Source of the DNA: Coptis chinensis
Taxonomy: Eukaryota > Streptophyta > Magnoliopsida > Ranunculales > Ranunculaceae
Direction: 5' to 3'
Assembly (NCBI GenBank): GCA_015680905.1
Contig: CM027381.1
Span: 82,547,501 to 82,611,500 of the forward strand
DNA length: 64,000 bases
Each line of letters starts with the position of its first letter. Position 1 is the stretch's first letter. The notes under the pieces were generated by a model. The model worked only from the letters and a program-made list of their open reading frames with translations, was not told the origin of the DNA and did not search any database. The position numbers and the translations under genes are program-made. Of the stretch, positions 13,126-22,300 are shown one piece after another.

Positions 13126-13743
13126 ATGGCTTCTGCTTGGACGTTCAAAGCTACCGAAGATGGTGAAGCTCAAGATCATGCAATACCCCCAATCGATTCT
13201 TCTGTTGGTGTGGTAAGAGGGTCTAAAACCTCATTTAATTCCTCTATTACCTTCTATTTACTGTGATGGCCAAATACAATATTCTTTAGAGCACATTTTA
13301 TTTTCTGCTCCCTTTTAATTTTCAAATAACCGTTGATTACATTCGGCTAACAAGTCACATGTCAGATCTGTGAATCAAGGAAACATACTGCACTTGATTG
13401 CAAATGCCTTAATACCCATTGCCACAAACAACATTGCAATTGTTTTATGATACCACGTTATGGAGTTTATGAATATGGTGGAGTGCACAAGTTTTTGGTA
13501 TGCTCCAACCCTCGCTGCAATGTATTCCAACAACTACCCGGTGAATTGGATGCTTGTTATTGTGGTGAAACAGATCACTGGATAGGCGTATGTCCTTACA
13601 AAGACATCCCCTGTCCAAGTGGTTGTCAAGGGGAGAGGGAATTTACCGAGATGTTGCCAAACTTGGCTGGAAAAGGGCTCACCATGCTTAAATGTGAACT
13701 GTGTGGGCAGAGTGAGATGGTTGGGCACTTGGGCCGCTGGTAG
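13126..13743 (+). CDS. Zinc-knuckle/GRF-finger protein, copy 2
   Basis: A likely first exon at 13126-13212 starts M-A-S-A-W-T-F-K-A-T-E-D and ends at a good donor, gtaaga. The second exon is open from about 13351 to the stop at 13743. It contains in order a CCHC knuckle C-Q-I-C-E-S-R-K-H-T-A-L-D-C, a GRF-like finger (H-K-F-L-V-C-S-N-P-R-C-N-V-F-Q), a second knuckle C-Y-C-G-E-T-D-H-W-I-G-V-C, and a second GRF-like finger (G-L-T-M-L-K-C-E-L-C-G). The second knuckle has one residue rather than two between its first cysteines. The nearest acceptor-like AG is out of phase with exon 1, so the splice is uncertain. Such proteins are expected to bind single-stranded nucleic acid. Paralogue of 262-800; both lie near Ulp1-type loci and ATGAACA palindromes. 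Confidence 0.6.
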
Positions 13744-14207
13744 AGAAGCTTAAGAACTTGTCTGTCACTGTTAATGTAAAAGTTGAGTGATAGAAAAGGT
13801 TTTTCAAATAACAGTTTATTATGGATTCCAGTTTCTTATGCATGTTCTTTAAATCGGATCATACGACAATGTAGTGTCGTTATACTGCAATGAAACGAGA
13901 ACATAATCAATTTCTTTGTTTTTAGCAGTCCTAAATGAAATAGCCTAATCAATGAAGTACGTTTTTTATGCTCTTGACCCAATCAATTTCTGGTCAATAT
14001 GTTGGTTTAGGTTTCAATTCAATATCGTCCACCTTATGTACCAAATTATTCATTTTAATTCATAGACATACAGAAAAGTACAATGTTTGTGGGGTATGTT
14101 TCAGTAGTACAACACAAACTACAAAACATTCCGTAATCAAACTAGAAAACAAACTGCTCATAGAAGTATTTTGAAGTTTAAGCATTCCTCGAAATCAAGA
14201 ACAATTT
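13744..14207. other. Interval without a gene
   Basis: Sequence between the plus-strand zinc-finger gene and the minus-strand phosphatase fragment. It probably includes the 3' untranslated region of the former. No motif seen. Confidence 0.4.
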
Positions 14208-14890
14208 TCACAATCCACGTACTGAAGGAGCCTGCGAACAAGAATTGATGACCTGCGAATAATGTTGCCAACATGGATGGCTCTTTGTAATTGCAGGCTG
14301 CCCAAAAGGGTGTTGCTGAATATACTTTTGAACATTCTCTGATGTCGCTACTCCATCCAAATACATCCTAATATCACCCCCATGTCCTAACGAATTGTCG
14401 TTCTTATCACGGATGTCGTATGAAGTAGGGAAGATGGCAGTGTGTGTGGGATTAAGCAATGCTTTATAAGGAGAATCATCGACGAGGAGACTGTTCGATT
14501 CATTGTACTCTCTCTTCTCCCAAGGAAGATTTGGGTCATCCTTATCCCAAAGTTTGACAAGTTCTTTCAACATCAAAGGCTTGTCATTGTTCTCAACAGT
14601 GTAAAACCCAGTAGTAGAGCAATGGGATTGGTCCCAACAAAACAACAATTGGGACTTCATATAAGCCCATGGCAATATTGAGCACACCGTCCAAATTTCA
14701 TTTTGTCCTTGATGACCAAACACCAACATTGAACCTTTGAAAACAAAACTTCAGGAAATCAACACAGATGACCTCTTACATATTGCCTTTCCAGAAATGA
14801 ACTTGTCGGCAATACAATTTGAAGGAAGGTCAAACTTGTTACCTATGTGAAGAAGCAAACCATTGACATCAAGAATGAGAAGTTTTCGCT
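14208..14890 (-). pseudogene. FCP1-like HAD phosphatase fragment
   Basis: Related plant proteins are haloacid-dehalogenase-type phosphatases with an FCP1/NLI-interacting-factor homology domain. The nucleophile motif reads R-K-L-L-I-L-D-V-N-G-L-L near 14887-14852. It is followed by a block in another frame, F-Q-R-F-N-V-G-V-W-S-S-R-T-K near 14740-14700, and then L-L-F-C-W-D-Q-S-H-C. Further on come K-P-L-M-L-K-E-L-V-K-L-W-D-K and the acidic motif L-L-V-D-D-S-P-Y-K-A-L. The end resembles the family's C-terminus (Y-I-Q-Q-H-P-F-G-Q). At least two frame changes and an in-frame stop break it. It runs without visible introns. It lies directly downstream of locus B on the same strand, which suggests capture or a local insertion. 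Confidence 0.8.
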
Positions 14891-15205
14891 TTGTTTTTTG
14901 ATCGGTGGTCTTTCAATGAGCAAGCCTTCCATATTCTCCGATTCGAGCTCTTTCTTTTTGGTGAGAAATGTCTCTCGGTAATTCCACAATTAGCATCGCT
15001 TTGTCGCATCATCACCCTTTTCATCCACATCCATTCCTTAACCGTTACAATATCGGCTTGTTGGCCCCTGTTAATATTAGGTGAAAAAGATAGGTATATA
15101 ATTAAGCTATATAATTAGGGCTCTATAATTAAATGTATTAATTAAAACTTATATAGTAGGAGCAATGTGAGGAGGACTTACATTCTTGATGTCAATGGTT
15201 TGCTT
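14853..15205. repeat. 25-bp perfect inverted repeat, 303 bp apart
   Basis: Bases 14853-14877 are the exact reverse complement of 15181-15205. The left arm is the HAD nucleophile motif of the phosphatase fragment, read on minus. The right arm sits at the end of the coiled-coil exon, where on minus it encodes E-K-Q-T-I-D-I-K-N and runs into the donor gtaagtcc. A 25-bp perfect match is far beyond chance at this distance. Confidence 0.9.
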
Positions 15206-15735
15206 TTCCCACTCTTCTTCGGTCCTTCTTTTCAACTCTTCCTTGAACTTTTCATTTTCTTCTTTGCACAATGAAGTTCTTGTTCGTGTGTTGACCTTCT
15301 CCCTCAACTCTTCCTTGAACTTTTCATTTTCTTCTTTGCACAACAGAAGGTCTTGTTCGAGTGTGTTGACCTTCTCCCTCAACTCTTCCTTCAACTTTTC
15401 ATTTTCTTCTTTGCACAACAGAAGGTCTTGTTCGAGTGTGTTGACCTTCTATTCCAACTCTTCCTTCAACTTTTCATTTTCTTCTTTGCACAAAAGAAGT
15501 TCTTGTTCAAGTGTGTTGACCTTCTCCCTCAACTCTTTCTTCAATTGTTCATTTTCTTCTTTGCACAACAGAAGGTCTTGTTCGAGTGTGTTGACCTTCT
15601 CCCTCAAAATTTGGTTCTCCAGTCTTATTGACATGGCCTCATCATCTTCTTCAGTCATAGGCTGGACAATCATTTCTTGATCAGAGGGTACAACGCCACT
15701 GGATATGTTCTACAGGAATGCTATTTCATCATCTG
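15181..15735 (-). CDS. Coiled-coil exon with five 25-residue repeats (locus B)
   Basis: A Glu/Lys/Leu-rich minus-strand exon reads V-I-V-D-V-E-G-I-T-D-D-E, then M-S-I-R-L-E-N-Q-I-L-R-E. It then has repeats of the type L-R-E-K-V-N-T-L-E-Q-D-L-L-L-C-K-E-E-N-E. The repeated unit is 75 bp; the landmark ttgaccttct starts at 15291, 15366, 15441, 15516 and 15591, exactly 75 apart. The predicted product is a long parallel coiled coil, probably for dimerisation. One stop lies in the leading part and one unit has a small frame change. The exon ends at a good donor near 15180. The plus-strand Ser/Phe-rich frame here is its antisense shadow. It most likely belongs to locus B, whose preceding small exons end in the same V-V-P-S-D-Q peptide. 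Confidence 0.65.
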
Positions 15736-15802
15736 TTATACCTTCGACATCAACAATTACCTGATAAAGTTCAGCATCAACAATTAGTGTTTGAAATTTG
15801 GA

Positions 15803-16506
15803 CCATGAACAATCAATGTTCATACTCTTATTGGACTATGAACATTCAGTGTTCATTCCTATTTGGGGGTATGAACAATGATTGTTCATAACCAGTTTAG
15901 TGGTATGAACAATATTTGTTCATAACTATTTTTGGATATTAATAATACTAATACTATAGTATATTTATACACTAATACTATAGTGTGTATTTATACACTT
16001 CATATAGGTTGAAATATACCTGATCAGAGGGTACAACGTCACTGGATATGTTCTGCATCAATGCTATTTTCTCATTTGTTATAGTTTCGGCATCAACAAT
16101 TACCTGATAAAGTTCAAAGATCAACAATTAGTGTTCGAATTTGCACCATGAACAATCAATGTTCATACTCTTATTGGACTATGAACATTAGGTGTTCATG
16201 CCTATTTGGGGTATGAACAATATTTGTTCATAACTACTATTGGATATTAATAATACTAATACTATAGTATATTTATACACTAATACTATAGTGTGTATTT
16301 ATACACTTCATATAGGTTGAAATCTACGTCGGAGGGTGCAACGCCCTTTGGATATGTTCTGCAGCAATGTTCTTTCCTCATCTGTTATAGCTTCGGCATC
16401 AACAATTACCTGATAAAGTTCAGCATCAACAATTAGTATTTGAAATTTGGACCATGAATAATCAATGTTCATACTCTTATTGGACTATTAACATTCAGTG
16501 TTCATC
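15803..16506. repeat. Clusters B-D of ATGAACA palindromes
   Basis: Four palindromes lie at about 15805-15925, three at about 16148-16232 and two degenerate ones at about 16454-16505. They have the same 7-8 bp arms as cluster A. They ride on the tandem exon duplication, so copies 1 and 2 share the order of centres. All are in intronic sequence of locus B. Confidence 0.8.
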
Positions 16507-16722
16507 CGTGAGCGTAGCGAACTCTTGAGGTCAGTTTCAAAAGCCCCCTAAAATCCACTTTGTTGGTGTATGTTTGTACCGTACCCCCCTCTCTAATAGT
16601 CTCTCTCTCTTCTCCGCCCTTCATCTCCTCCCTCCTTCATCTTCCTCCTCTCATCTGCTGATCTTCTCTTCATCTCCCTCCTTCATCTTCCTCCTCTTAT
16701 CTCCTCCCTTGCTACGCTCACG
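16507..16722. mobile_element. 216-bp MITE-like insertion
   Basis: A 12-bp terminal inverted repeat, CGTGAGCGTAGC, lies at 16507-16518 and inverted at 16711-16722. The insert interrupts the third tandem exon copy: sequence on the left matches the palindrome end of the other copies, and sequence on the right resumes their TA-rich tail. The interior is pyrimidine-rich, with an internal duplication of ccctccttcatcttcctcct. No clear target-site duplication was found. The superfamily is unknown. Confidence 0.6.
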
Positions 16723-16808
16723 CCCCAACTACTATATATGCAGTTATTCTAGTTATACACTAATACTATAGTGTGTATTTATACACTTCATATAGGTTGA
16801 AATCTACC

Positions 16809-18656
16809 GATCGACTTTTAACATGTTGAGTCTTTGTGCTCGAATTGTCCAATCAATTTCTTGATTCCATCTCGCACACCTTGGGAATTTTCTTTCATGA
16901 TTTTCCACCTTTTTAATGAGTGTGGTGTGCTCACATATCCAAAACTGCAATGTGTGTGATGAAACCCATATTTAGTGATAAAAATGTTATACAAACAGGC
17001 ATTTACAAAGATTTCATATATGAACAATCATTGTTCATACTCCACCAATTGTTATACAAACATACAAACATATATATTAAGGAGATGCAGTTGAAATACT
17101 ATACCATAAACATTATTGTGCATCCATCCACTCGATCGTCTTTATCTTCGTCTTTTTGTGCTTTTTGGCTGCAGCAATCAATTCGTCGTGTATGGCATTG
17201 GGCCAAGACAACTTTCTCAATGATTCCAAGTCTTCTACAGCCTTGATTAAGGGCCAAGTTACTCTGGAATTGGCGTTAGTAAAGAAGCAAGTGGTGAACA
17301 TGTAAAGCGACATCAGCCTTGAGAAATCTTCAGCTGCATGTTCATCATTTGTCTCATTCAAGGTCTGCAATATTGCACCCCTTATATCAGCCTTGTTGAT
17401 TACTAATTTCTCCCCACCACCCAAGTACTTTGATATGAATCTTGTTTGGTTATCTTTAGAACCAATAGTCTCTCGTTGGATTAAAAACATTTCTCATTCT
17501 GTGCAGCCTAAACATTAGACTTATCTCCTCATAAGTCAGCTTTAAACTTTTTTCATCTATCTGAAATTCATTAGAGTTGAAATCATATTTGTCCAAGAGA
17601 TAAAATATTTCTTTGTTGGGCTTGTTTACGTTACCTTCTACAATCTCCCCTTCCCACAATGCTTTAAACAACAACCAGAATGGTGTCTTCTTCATTGCCT
17701 CAACATAATTTTCTGGAATTTTCTTTTCCTTTAGAAGTTTCACTAGTTTAATCATACAGGAGAGGCTGCTTCGCAGCTGAGGTGCCTGTGCCTTGGTCGA
17801 TACTAGTTCCTTTCCCTGATCTTCCTTCTCCTCCTCTTCATTCTCCTTTTCACTCTCCTCTTCTGCCTTCTTTTTAGAAACTGCTTTCCTACTCTTCTTT
17901 TTAGGAACTACTTTGCTGCTTGACTCTTTATTCCTTTTCTTGGTAGGAGTGCTACTCGATTCTGGCTTCTGTTGCTTAGTTGCAGATTTCGAACATGCTC
18001 TTTTCCCTGGGGACTTATTTTTCTTTGATTTGTTCTTCCTCTTTAATTTGCTTTTCATCCCTTGGAGTAATTCCTACAAATAAATGAACAAATAAATGAA
18101 CGTCAGATATCGAAATTAAAAAATAGCAAAGTACCCTACAAACATTAGTCTGTTGATGTATGGTCAGGTATGAACATTCATTGTTTATAGTTCAATGGTA
18201 TGAACACTGAATGTTCATAGTCCAACAAGAGTATGATCATTCAATGTTCATAGTCCACTCTATTATATGAACACTGAATGCTCATAGTCCAACAAGAGTA
18301 TGAACAATGAATGTTCATACATATATTTCATAACATTCATATCCTAACATGTAAACTGTGCAAGTTACCATGAAAATCCAAATAGTGATATGAACAAATA
18401 ATGTTCATATCTTTTTCTAGCCAAAAAATCACAAATTTCAATAATTATAACATGAAAAATATAATTCAACATCATTGAAATGTACCCATAATGGTAGTTC
18501 GCCTTCTTCCCCGTTCTCAAGTTGTGAAAATAACACAATTTGTTGGTCTAATTTATCTTGGTGTTCTTCACAATAAATTTGATTTTGAAGACTTAGATTT
18601 GTGCAATTTTCAGTGTTGCATGTGTTCTCTTCAGTCCGCAACGGTGATTTTGACAT
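16809..18656 (-). CDS. N-terminal part of Ulp1-type locus B
   Basis: Exon 1 (about 18656-18486) begins M-S-K-S-P-L-R-T-E-E-N-T, or further upstream at 18779 in a Lys-rich leader. It ends at donor gtacat in phase 0. Exon 2 opens at 18073 after tttgtag, also in phase 0. It encodes a very basic region (K-L-K-R-K-N-K-S-K-K) and an acidic Glu run. It then has the conserved motifs T-P-F-W-L-L-F-K-A-L, L-L-D-K-Y-D-F-N and L-T-Y-E-E-I-S-L-M-F-R-L. Later pieces give V-I-N-K-A-D-I-R-G-A-I and S-W-P-N-A-I-H-D-E-L-I. An exon at about 16945-16809 gives Q-F-W-I-C-E-H-T-T-L and F-P-R-C-A-R-W. This order is the plant transposon Ulp1 N-terminal (DUF1985-like) architecture. The W-x-x-E and P-R-x-x-R-W motifs are diagnostic. 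No protease domain follows; the HAD fragment lies where it would be expected. One in-frame stop near 17110 and frame changes near 17480 suggest decay or mis-called introns. Confidence 0.65.
17022..17042. repeat. Single ATGAACA palindrome
   Basis: An isolated perfect copy with centre atcat lies in the presumed intron just upstream of the W-x-x-E exon of locus B. Confidence 0.8.
18169..18409. repeat. Cluster E of ATGAACA palindromes
   Basis: Six copies, some with one arm mismatch, lie wholly inside the predicted first intron of locus B (18074-18485). The linker gtccaacaagag occurs between copies more than once, so part of the cluster grew by tandem duplication. Confidence 0.85.
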
Positions 18657-18779
18657 TTTGTTTTGTTTTGATGGAAATTTGAGATTTTGCTTAGGTTTTC
18701 GGTTTGTGGAGAGTTTTTTGCGGGAGTTTGTGGAGCGTTTTTTTTGCGGGGGTTTGTGGGGTTTTTTTATTGTGTACAC

Positions 18780-19329
18780 GTATTCAAGGGCAAACTTGAA
18801 CTTTCCCCGTCCCTGTCCTTGAGAGTGATTATTATGAAATAAGCTTGGGTTTGGGAGTGATTATTTCACTCGATCTCTCATTTATGCGCCAGAAACTCTT
18901 CTCCAAACTCTACCGGCTTTCAAAAGGTAACAAGTATTCTGTTTAGTCTCTTAATTATTTTTCACTCTTCTTGTTTCTAAACATATATACTTGGAATTAG
19001 GGATTTGGAGATATCACCTGCGACCATTTCGAACTCCTTTTTTATTTTATTTTTTTCTTTTGTTGCATTGTTTTTATTAACATACGAGGGCATTAACTTA
19101 TTAACTTATTTGGTTGATTATTTTTCCTCTTATTGTTTGCCCACATATAAGCATCCAAACTGATCGTTCATTTTAAGATAGTTTCATTGGAGTATACTCA
19201 ATCTTTTAATTATTATTTATTTGAGGTGGTTGCACAGCTTTAAACTATGTTTTAATATAAGCGATAAACACCTACAAATACGATTATGCATCACAAAATT
19301 ATTGTAAACGTTCTAGTGATGGGAGATGA
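18780..19329. other. Interval between locus B and the Tat-lineage element
   Basis: AT-rich with a putative leader near 18880-18930. It may contain the promoter of locus B and a degraded 5' LTR of the next element, but I could not match it to any sequence downstream. Confidence 0.35.
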
Positions 19330-22300
19330 TCCTCACTTGGTTACAGCTGACATCTAAATGATTACGTTGCAGCGCTTCTACTAGAACCAAAAGAAGTAGT
19401 CTGCACGAAATGGGAACGGTCATACCGAGGCGGACCAGCAGTCACTTGTATATGCAAGATGACCATATATCCTCGTTACTTGTGGAGGGAGTGGTAATTT
19501 ATTTCGATTTCTACTCTGCTTTAATTTTATTGCACATATCGATTCACAACCAATAACTCGTGTAAATGATAAACAGGATCGTCCAGTGGTTCGTACCCCA
19601 CGCTCTAAGAGTAATGACCCTATTACCAGTACTTATGGGGAGAATCGGATTGGCAGGGATAACTACTACCCTAGACATGCCCAATCTCAAAGGGAAGATT
19701 TACCTATGAGAAGCAATTTCAAGGAAGACATCCATCCGCAATATGTCCAACATGACTGGGAAGGCGGGCATCGTAGACAAGAGCAACCAAACATGGAGAA
19801 GCAGTATAATTATACCGACCACCCTGCCAAGGGTGACTACCGGCTTAGACAGGCTGGTTACAGGGATAGAGAAAGACAATCATCGGTCGGAGCTAATCGT
19901 GCGTACCGCCAAAGATCTCTAACTCCAATAAGAGACAATGGAAGGTATCCTTCTCCACATAGGCACGACTGGGGTGTCCAGCTGTTCGAGCCAATACTTT
20001 AACTCTAACAGAACAACAGTTGAAAGAGTTGATTGCAAAAGAACTTAACGATAGAAAGTCAAGGGATGTAAGAATGAAAAACTTGACAGTCAATGACGGC
20101 ATACTTGATAATTTTTCGCTTGACATTCAAGAAGCTTACCACCATCCCAACTTCAAACAACCCGATTTTAAACTTTATCATAAGTCGGAAGGAGATCCTG
20201 GCTTGCATGTTCTATCCTTAAAAAATAAGCTGGTTTTATGGGGTGGAGATGATCCGCTCATGTGTAAGCTCTTTCGATCAACTCTAAAGGAGAAACATTA
20301 CGCTTAGTTTAGTGAAGTTGCCTTCAAGATCAATTCACCAATACAATGAACTAGAAAATCAGTTTGTTAATCGTTTCCACCACAATTGCAAGACGCCAAA
20401 GGATGTCGACTCACTTTTGAACATCAAGCAACAACGTGACGAAAAGTTACGTACTTATGTTACTAGGTTCCGAAAGATAGTAGTAGATGTTCTAGACATT
20501 TCTGATAGGATGCTTCTTTTCGCCTTTAAAGAAGCATTATATTATGAAAGAGATAGAAGTTCAAATTTCATTGTAAGGAATCTTTACCACTCTCTAATTA
20601 AAGATGTCCCTAAAACTCGGTATGATCTGTATGTTAGGGATGAACAACACATCTGTATTAACGAGAACCTATCGGCGAAAGCAGCAAGAGACAAAGATAT
20701 TCAGAGTAAAGATTTTTCTGGCAGCAAGAATTCTAAGCCGAAGCAAGGACAGTCAGATTAACAACATCACGATGGAAAGAATGACAGTCAGAAGCAAGTC
20801 AATTTCAATCGTGATGGAAAGACTCTATCTGAGCTAAAACTGACCTCACTCAATGCCAAGTACTCTGTTATATATGAGAAGTTGAAAAGTGGGAATCTTC
20901 TTTCCCCGCCTTATCTGCTTTCAGAAGATACCAAAGGTACAAGGGACAAATCCTTGTGGTGTAAATTCCATAATGACTATGGCCATGAGACAGAACTTTG
21001 TCGCTCTCTAAGGGGTCGGATTCAGAAATGAGTAGAGAAAGGACTTTTAAATGAATATCTTACTAAAAACTCTCAACAGGTAGTTGCTGCAACTTATGAG
21101 CATGTCATTAATGTTTCCCATTCTCATGTTGAGTCTCTTTCCAAAAGTCAGAGTAAGAATCAAAAGCATTTGAAAGTTAATTATGTTGGTGAATTTAACC
21201 ATGTCAACAAAGTCAATTTTGTCAAAGGAATCCGTGACGGGACTTCAAGAAGAGCCCTCCAATTCAATCGATGCGATCTCCTTGGTGTATATCACCCTCA
21301 CTATGACATTGCATAATTATCGTGGTCTATAGGTGTTTCTCGTGGTTCAACGGGTAATGATCGCATTACATGGGCTACTTCCGGGCCATTTTCTCGTGGA
21401 TGTTATTCTCGATGCAACTTCGCGGAGGGTATGATCATTGTTTAAGACAATCCTATCATCAGTTTTGATGGGACAACATCGGGCGGTTAGAAGAATTACC
21501 TTACCAATCAAATTAATGAACAAAGAAGTTGAGCTCGATTTCTTATTGATGGACTGTCGTTCCCACTATAACACAATTTTGGGCAGAGATTGGATACATT
21601 CCATGGGTGTTGTAGTATCCACATTTCATCAGTGTGTCAAGTTCCCATTCTCTGGGCATATTTGCAAGGTTCGTAGTGACTAGGTATCCGCCCATGCCCT
21701 GTCATGACAAAGCAATGGACGGCTATAAAAAATCTGAAGTTCGTGGTAATACAATCCTTGCAAGTGCCCTGCCCAAGTTGAAGTTACCAAGCGGCGTGCC
21801 CTCCATCTATAATATTGAGGCTCATGTGAAAGGGCCGCTACAGTGGATTGACTTTTGGAAGTGCAAGTAGGAGATTATTGAAGAAACCACTTTTATTTCC
21901 GTCGAACTTTCGAAATTAGAACAAAAAGAGTTGGTTTCCTTTTACAAAATAAATAAGCATATCTTTGCTTGGAAAATCGAGGAAATGCGGGGAATAGACC
22001 CATACATTTGCTGTCAAAAACTTGACATTGATCCAAGTTTCAGGCTAGTTTGCCAAAACCAAGAAGAATGGCACCTGATCGGAAGCTCAAAGTTAAGGAG
22101 GAGATTGATAAGCTACTTGCGGTTAACTTTATCCGACGAGTTACTTACCCAAAATGGCTTGCTAATGTCATCGTAGTGCCAAAAAAGAATGGACAAATCA
22201 GAATTTGTATTGACTTTACAAACCTTAACGAAGCTTGTCCGATTCATCCATATCCATTACCACTTAATTTCCAACGGTGGTGGGCCACCGGCTTCCAACG

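Larger units (their letters stand above)
15678..16807 (-). repeat. Three tandem copies of a small exon with palindrome-bearing intron
   Basis: Copies begin near 15678, 16021 and 16326 (periods 343 and 305 bp). Each holds an exon of about 90 bp encoding V-I-V-D-A-E-x-I-T-(D/N)-E-x-I-A-L-x-Q-N-I-S. The acceptor is tttatcag; copy 2 ends at donor GATCAG-gtatat. The intron of each copy carries two to four ATGAACA palindromes and a TA-rich block with tatacactaatactatag. The third copy is split by a 216-bp insertion (16507-16722), after which its tail resumes. Confidence 0.85.

Noticed and set aside
12761-13216. A 151-codon plus-strand frame with Lys and Arg runs
   Set aside because: It runs through homopolymers and GA microsatellites, then crosses the likely first exon of the zinc-finger gene in a different frame.
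15186-15680. Plus-strand Ser/Phe-rich repetitive protein
   Set aside because: It is the antisense of the Glu/Lys coiled-coil exon, whose minus frame has the natural composition and splice signals.
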